Source of the DNA: an uncultured Clostridia bacterium
GTDB taxonomy: Bacteria > Bacillota > Clostridia > Oscillospirales > Acutalibacteraceae
Direction: 5' to 3'
Assembly (NCBI GenBank): GCA_944380855.1
Contig: CALWIW010000018.1
Span: 1 to 42,466 of the forward strand
Length of the DNA: 42,466 nucleotides
The notes beneath the pieces are model-generated. The model was not told where the DNA came from. It saw only the letters and a program-made list of their open reading frames with translations, and made no database searches. How positions within the stretch are numbered: the first letter of the stretch is position 1; every line of letters begins with the position of its first letter. This document shows, piece by piece, positions 38,945-42,466 of this stretch. The translations under genes and the position numbers were made by a program.

Positions 38945-39565
38945 ATGGAATACAAAATCAAAAAAATTCAAGGCAAAGCGGATATTGATTCCTGCAATGA
39001 GTTTGAAATTACAAATTATCAATGGAGAAATGTCTATACTCCCAAGGTAACAGGCAAGGTGGGATTTATTCCCAAAGAGGGTCTTTTTGTAAAAATGACC
39101 TGTTTTGAGGAAAATCCCTTTACAACAAAAACACAGGACAGAGACAGAGTTTGCGACGACAGTGCAATGGAAGCTTTCTTTGCTTTTCTTGAAGATGGAG
39201 AAGAGCTTTCCAATGACGTTATGTATATAAACTTTGAGTTTAACTCAAATGCAAAAATGTATGCAAAATACGGAAAAGGAAGAAAAGGAAGAACTTTTAT
39301 CTCCGAAGAGCTTTGCAAAAAGTGCGGCTGTGAAGTAATAAAAGATGAAAAAAGCTGGACTGCCACCGTTTTGTTCCCTATTGAATTTCTTCAAGAAACC
39401 TGCAATTCGGGAGAACTGAAAGTCGGTTCTCAGTTTTACTGCAACTTCTACAAAATTTCGGAAACTCCGGAAATTGAGCATTACGGCAGTTTTGCACCAA
39501 TCGGCACAGAAACACCTAACTTCCACCTGCCTGAGTTTTTTGCAAAGGCAATTATTGTTGAATAA
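38945..39565 (+). CDS. CBM9-like carbohydrate-binding domain protein
   Basis: The 206-residue protein has the pattern of the CBM9-like family (PF16011): a start such as YKIKKIQGKADIDSCN, WRNVYTPKVTGKVGF near residue 40, KMTCFEENP, VCDDSAMEAFF and MYINFEFNSNAKM, and a late SQFYCNFYKISE. It lacks a signal peptide, so this copy is probably cytosolic. The beta-sandwich could bind sugars, but no glycosidase is fused or adjacent. GGAGG precedes ATG 38945, and a TTGAAT-16-TACAAT promoter lies about 70 bp upstream. Confidence 0.82.
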   Translation: MEYKIKKIQGKADIDSCNEFEITNYQWRNVYTPKVTGKVGFIPKEGLFVKMTCFEENPFTTKTQDRDRVCDDSAMEAFFAFLEDGEELSNDVMYINFEFNSNAKMYAKYGKGRKGRTFISEELCKKCGCEVIKDEKSWTATVLFPIEFLQETCNSGELKVGSQFYCNFYKISETPEIEHYGSFAPIGTETPNFHLPEFFAKAIIVE

Positions 39566-39583
39566 TAATTTGAGGGCATAAAA

Positions 39584-40327
39584 ATGAAAAACTACGTTTT
39601 GGAATGCTGTGCAGACAGCGTACAGTCTGCTGTAAATGCCGAAAAGGGCGGAGCAAACCGAATTGAGCTGTGTTCCGCTTTGGTAATCGGCGGTCTTTCA
39701 CCCTCTGTTTGCCTTTTTGACCAGGTTATGAAAAACTGTTCAATCAAAGTAAACGTGCTTTTAAGACCTCGGTTCGGCGATTTTTGTTACGACGACTATG
39801 AAACAGAGATAATCAGGCAGGAAATAAAAATGTTTCGTGAATGCGGGGCAAACGGCGTGGTTATCGGAATATTAAAGCCTGACGGAACTTTGGATATTGA
39901 AAAAATGAAGATCCTTATGGAAGAAGCAAAGGGTATTGACGTTACCCTGCACCGTGCTTTTGATGTAGCAAAAGATCCTTATTTGGTATTGGAGCAGGCT
40001 AAAGGGCTTGGCATTAATACCATTTTAACGTCAGGTCAGAAAAACTCGGCTATGGAAGGTGCAGATCTTTTAAAAGACCTTGTTGCCAAAAGCGAAAATG
40101 TGGATATACTTGTGGGAAGCGGAGTAAGTGCAGAGGTAATAAAGCCTCTTTATGAAAAAACCGGAGCCACAAGCTTTCATATGTCGGGCAAAGTCACACT
40201 TGAAAGCAAAATGACCTACCGCAAAGAGGGAGTCAGCATGGGTGCGGCAGGAGTAAGCGAATTTGAAATATTCGAGACTTCTGCTGACAAAATTAAAGCG
40301 GCGTCAGATCTTTTAAAATCTCTTTGA
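39584..40327 (+). CDS. cutC: CutC family protein
   Basis: The 247-residue TIM-barrel protein shows the CutC signatures: LECCADSVQSAVNAEKGGA, NRIELCSALVIGGLSPS, VLLRPRFGDFCYDDYE, GVVIGILKPDGTLD and VTLHRAFDVAKDP. The family was named for copper homeostasis, but its biochemical function is disputed. It follows the CBM9-like gene after 18 bp with GAGGG before the ATG, so both are probably co-transcribed. A patatin gene follows 29 bp downstream. Confidence 0.93.
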   Translation: MKNYVLECCADSVQSAVNAEKGGANRIELCSALVIGGLSPSVCLFDQVMKNCSIKVNVLLRPRFGDFCYDDYETEIIRQEIKMFRECGANGVVIGILKPDGTLDIEKMKILMEEAKGIDVTLHRAFDVAKDPYLVLEQAKGLGINTILTSGQKNSAMEGADLLKDLVAKSENVDILVGSGVSAEVIKPLYEKTGATSFHMSGKVTLESKMTYRKEGVSMGAAGVSEFEIFETSADKIKAASDLLKSL

Positions 40328-40356
40328 TTTAATTTTTTATAAAGAGGGCTAATAAT

Positions 40357-41205
40357 ATGAGTAAAACCGGACTTGTTCTTGAGGGCGGAGGAATGAGAGG
40401 TGTTTTCACCGCCGGAGTTTTGGATTTTTTTCTTGACAAGGACATAAACTTTGACATGTGTTCGGCAGTGTCTGCCGGTGCCTGTCACGCCTGCAGTTAT
40501 CTTGCAAAGCAAAGAGGCAGAGCCTTGTCCACAGCGGTGGATTTTCTTCAAAACAAAAACTATTGTTCCCTGAGCAGTCTTATAAGAACCGGAGATATTT
40601 TCGGAGCGGACTTTATTTACAGGCAGGTTCCCTTGGAAATTTATCCTATAGACAACGAAACCTTTAAAAAAAATCCCACAGAGTTTTATTCGGTTATTAC
40701 CGACTGTGAAACTGGAGAAGCCAAATACTATAAAATCAACGACCTTATAAATGATGTTGATGCAATACGTGCTTCTGCATCATTGCCTTTTGTTTCACGA
40801 ATGGTTCAGATAGGCGAAAAAAAATATCTTGACGGCGGACTTTCCGATTCAATTCCTTTAAAATTTAATGAAAAAATGGGATGCACTAAAAACGTACTGA
40901 TTTTGACAAGGGACAAAACCTACAGAAAGTCACCGTCAAAATTTACCGGTTATTCCAAATTGAAATATCGAAAATACCCAAAGCTTAGTGACAGCATTAA
41001 AAACAGATATCTGATTTATAACGAAACTCTTGATTACATTGAAAAACAAGAGGAACTTGGAAATGTATTTGTTATACGTCCTGCCGGAAATTTAAATATC
41101 GGCAGAATGGAAAAAAACAGAGATAAGCTGATGGGAGCATATCACAAGGGTTATCAGCAGGCACAGAAAAGCTATGAACAGCTTTTAAAGTACCTTAATA
41201 AGTGA
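40357..41205 (+). CDS. Patatin-like phospholipase
   Basis: The 282-residue protein has the oxyanion loop GGGMRGVF (10-17), a nucleophile Ser39 in AVSAGA and the catalytic Asp in DGGLSDSIPL (159). The nucleophile elbow reads A-V-S-A-G rather than G-x-S-x-G, although the rest of the site is intact. The group resembles bacterial YjjU/RssA-like patatins and lacks a signal peptide. It should hydrolyse acyl esters of lipids. It lies in the same run of genes as cutC and the HAD hydrolase, without obvious functional link. Confidence 0.9.
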   Translation: MSKTGLVLEGGGMRGVFTAGVLDFFLDKDINFDMCSAVSAGACHACSYLAKQRGRALSTAVDFLQNKNYCSLSSLIRTGDIFGADFIYRQVPLEIYPIDNETFKKNPTEFYSVITDCETGEAKYYKINDLINDVDAIRASASLPFVSRMVQIGEKKYLDGGLSDSIPLKFNEKMGCTKNVLILTRDKTYRKSPSKFTGYSKLKYRKYPKLSDSIKNRYLIYNETLDYIEKQEELGNVFVIRPAGNLNIGRMEKNRDKLMGAYHKGYQQAQKSYEQLLKYLNK

Positions 41206-41243
41206 TACCGAGGATAATTAAGGATTAGAAAGAGGAAAATTAT

Positions 41244-41963
41244 ATGGTAAAAAATATATTATGCGATTTGGACGGAACTCTGCTGAGAATGAAACAGGAC
41301 CAATTTATGAAAGAATATTTCAATTCTCTGGCAGAAAAATTTGTCCCCATGGGGTATGATAAAGATAAACTGATAAAAGCGGTTTGGGACGCTTCCCGTG
41401 CAATGGTAAACAACAACGGTGAACTGACAAACGAACAGCGTTTTTGGAACAGCTTTGCGGAAATTTTAGGCGAGGAAGCCCGCGACCTTGTTCCCGTTTT
41501 TAAAGAGTATTATCAAAATGAATTTGACAGTATCAAAAAAATCGTTGAGGAAAGCGACATACAGGTTAAGGTTATCAACAAGCTTAAAGGAAAGGGATAC
41601 AGGGTAATTCTTGCCACCAATCCCCTTTTCCCAATCGAAGCCATAAGAACAAGGCTTAAATGGGCAGGACTTAAAGTAACAGATTTTGATTACATAACCA
41701 GCTATGACGAAAGCTCTTACTGCAAACCAAATCCCGAATATTTTCGTGAAATTGCGGAAAGGGTAGGAATTTTCCCCCGTGAATGTATGATGCTCGGAAA
41801 CAATGTGGTTGAAGATGTTACAGCCAAAGAAGTAGGTATGAAAGTGTATATTGTTACAGATTTTCTTGAAAACGACAAAAATCTGGACTACAGCCAATAT
41901 ATGCACGGTACTATGGAAGAATTTTTAAAACACATAGACCATATGCCAAATGTAAATCAGTGA
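41244..41963 (+). CDS. HAD superfamily hydrolase
   Basis: The 239-residue protein has the HAD motifs in order: ILCDLDGTL (Asp8, Asp10), ILATNPLFP (motif II Thr), a Lys in SYCKPNPEYF (motif III) and MLGNNVVEDVTAK (motif IV; Asn-Asn-x3-Asp in place of the commoner GDxxxD). The helical cap between residues 15 and 100 is of the C1 type. It is probably a phosphatase for a small metabolite. GAGG precedes the ATG and a terminator follows. The motif IV variant is unusual but retains one acid (Asp). Confidence 0.9.
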   Translation: MVKNILCDLDGTLLRMKQDQFMKEYFNSLAEKFVPMGYDKDKLIKAVWDASRAMVNNNGELTNEQRFWNSFAEILGEEARDLVPVFKEYYQNEFDSIKKIVEESDIQVKVINKLKGKGYRVILATNPLFPIEAIRTRLKWAGLKVTDFDYITSYDESSYCKPNPEYFREIAERVGIFPRECMMLGNNVVEDVTAKEVGMKVYIVTDFLENDKNLDYSQYMHGTMEEFLKHIDHMPNVNQ

Positions 41964-41987
41964 TTTTTATATTTTTAAGATACGTAC

Positions 41988-42024
41988 AAAAAGCAAGTCG
42001 GCTTTTGAAGGCTGACTTGCTTTT
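41988..42024. terminator. Bidirectional terminator
   Basis: AAAAAGCAAGTC pairs with GACTTGCTTTTT (12 bp, with an added GC pair inside). It lies between the converging HAD and DUF2812 genes. Confidence 0.9.
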
Positions 42025-42034
42025 TTGTTTGCAT

Positions 42035-42466
42035 TTATTCTTTTTGATATTTTTTCCTCACTTTTCTCAGTTTCAAACCGCAGTAAATAAGCAAAGAAAG
42101 ATATAACAGTAACAGGACAGCAAATAATACTGTAAACACTGTTGCAAAAGGACTTATGTTCTGTATACTTACGATAAAATTCGGAATCATACAACAAAGT
42201 AGGATTAACATAAGCGGAAGAAACCGAGTTTTTATCACATGGCTGATCATATCAAGTCTTGATTCATTATCAGAGAAAATTTCTCTGTCCTGTTCGGAGT
42301 CCGCCTCTGATGACGATTTACGAAAATATAGCCATCCAACACACCTGTCAATATATTCCCAGCCGTAATCTTTAAAAATCTGAAAATAGTCGCTGTTTTC
42401 TTCATTGTTTTTATAGTCCAATCGATACACAACATCTTCAGGCATACATTTTTCAAAAATATAGAA
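42035..42466 (-). CDS. DUF2812 membrane protein (5' part outside window)
   Basis: The frame runs off the right edge; the visible 143 residues start with FYIFEKCMPEDVVYRLDYK. This and YFQIFKDYGWEYIDRCVGWLYFRK are typical of DUF2812, whose domain is followed by two membrane helices (LPLMLILLCCMIPNFIVSI and TVFTVLFAVLLLLYLSLLIY) and a basic tail. Such proteins are commonly encoded next to PadR-family regulators and may act with them at the membrane; the neighbour in that direction is not visible. The ATG at 42445 is internal to the domain and is not the likely start. Confidence 0.85.
   Translation of the reverse strand, partial: FYIFEKCMPEDVVYRLDYKNNEENSDYFQIFKDYGWEYIDRCVGWLYFRKSSSEADSEQDREIFSDNESRLDMISHVIKTRFLPLMLILLCCMIPNFIVSIQNISPFATVFTVLFAVLLLLYLSLLIYCGLKLRKVRKKYQKE

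Overview
The window reads as chromosomal DNA of an anaerobic, endospore-forming Clostridia member (Firmicutes, low GC). The evidence is a SpoVT regulator, an alpha/beta small acid-soluble spore protein, a SCIFF peptide with its radical SAM maturase (a hallmark of Clostridia), DUF2325/DUF3793 genes, Gram-positive promoters (TTGACA-17-TATAAT) and strong purine-rich ribosome binding sites. An Oscillospiraceae/Ruminococcus-like gut organism would fit, but the genus cannot be fixed from the sequence alone.

Layout. 1-4.1 kb: a small hypothetical gene, a zinc-ribbon membrane protein, then a dead IS3-family element that has replaced the 5' part of an ABC-exporter operon; the surviving adaptor and permease genes carry single-base frameshifts. 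4.1-8.5 kb: spoVT, an AlkD-like glycosylase, and a TetR / aldo-keto reductase / NAD-epimerase cluster with clear operators. 8.5-15.8 kb: the SCIFF peptide and maturase, followed by a thiS-thiF-thiG-thiH-thiE thiazole operon (all minus strand) that ends in an Orn/Lys/Arg decarboxylase gene and starts with a promoter running straight into a terminator-like hairpin. 15.8-18.1 kb: a DUF1015 gene and an amidohydrolase, divergent from one shared -35 element. 18.1-25 kb: a type II topoisomerase pair and uvrB with an SOS box. 25-28.7 kb: a CAU-anticodon tRNA, a repeat-rich surface protein, a thioredoxin/thioredoxin-reductase pair and lexA. 28.8-31.5 kb: a probably metal-regulated DUF2325-DUF3793 operon, a MIF-like tautomerase, a YfcE phosphodiesterase and an O6-alkylguanine methyltransferase. 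31.5-36.5 kb: a TetR-RND efflux operon, whose pump has a large coiled-coil insertion, and a SASP gene. 36.8-42.5 kb: a PurF paralogue without its catalytic cysteine, an acetyltransferase, a CBM9-like protein, CutC, a patatin, a HAD hydrolase and a truncated DUF2812 protein.

Functional links. DNA repair recurs (uvrB, lexA, AlkD-like, Ogt), and uvrB and lexA share a LexA-type box. The thi operon should make the thiazole half of thiamine. The two TetR operons each have a dyad at their promoter.

The most unusual structure is between genes: (i) a 205-212 bp intergenic repeat made of four hairpins, present twice, with a compensatory base-pair change; (ii) nested palindromic elements in four gaps between 10 and 23 kb, one of which separates SCIFF from its maturase. 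The strongest protein-level oddities are the nucleophile-less PurF paralogue, the coiled-coil RND pump and the apparent AUC start of the DUF1015 gene.
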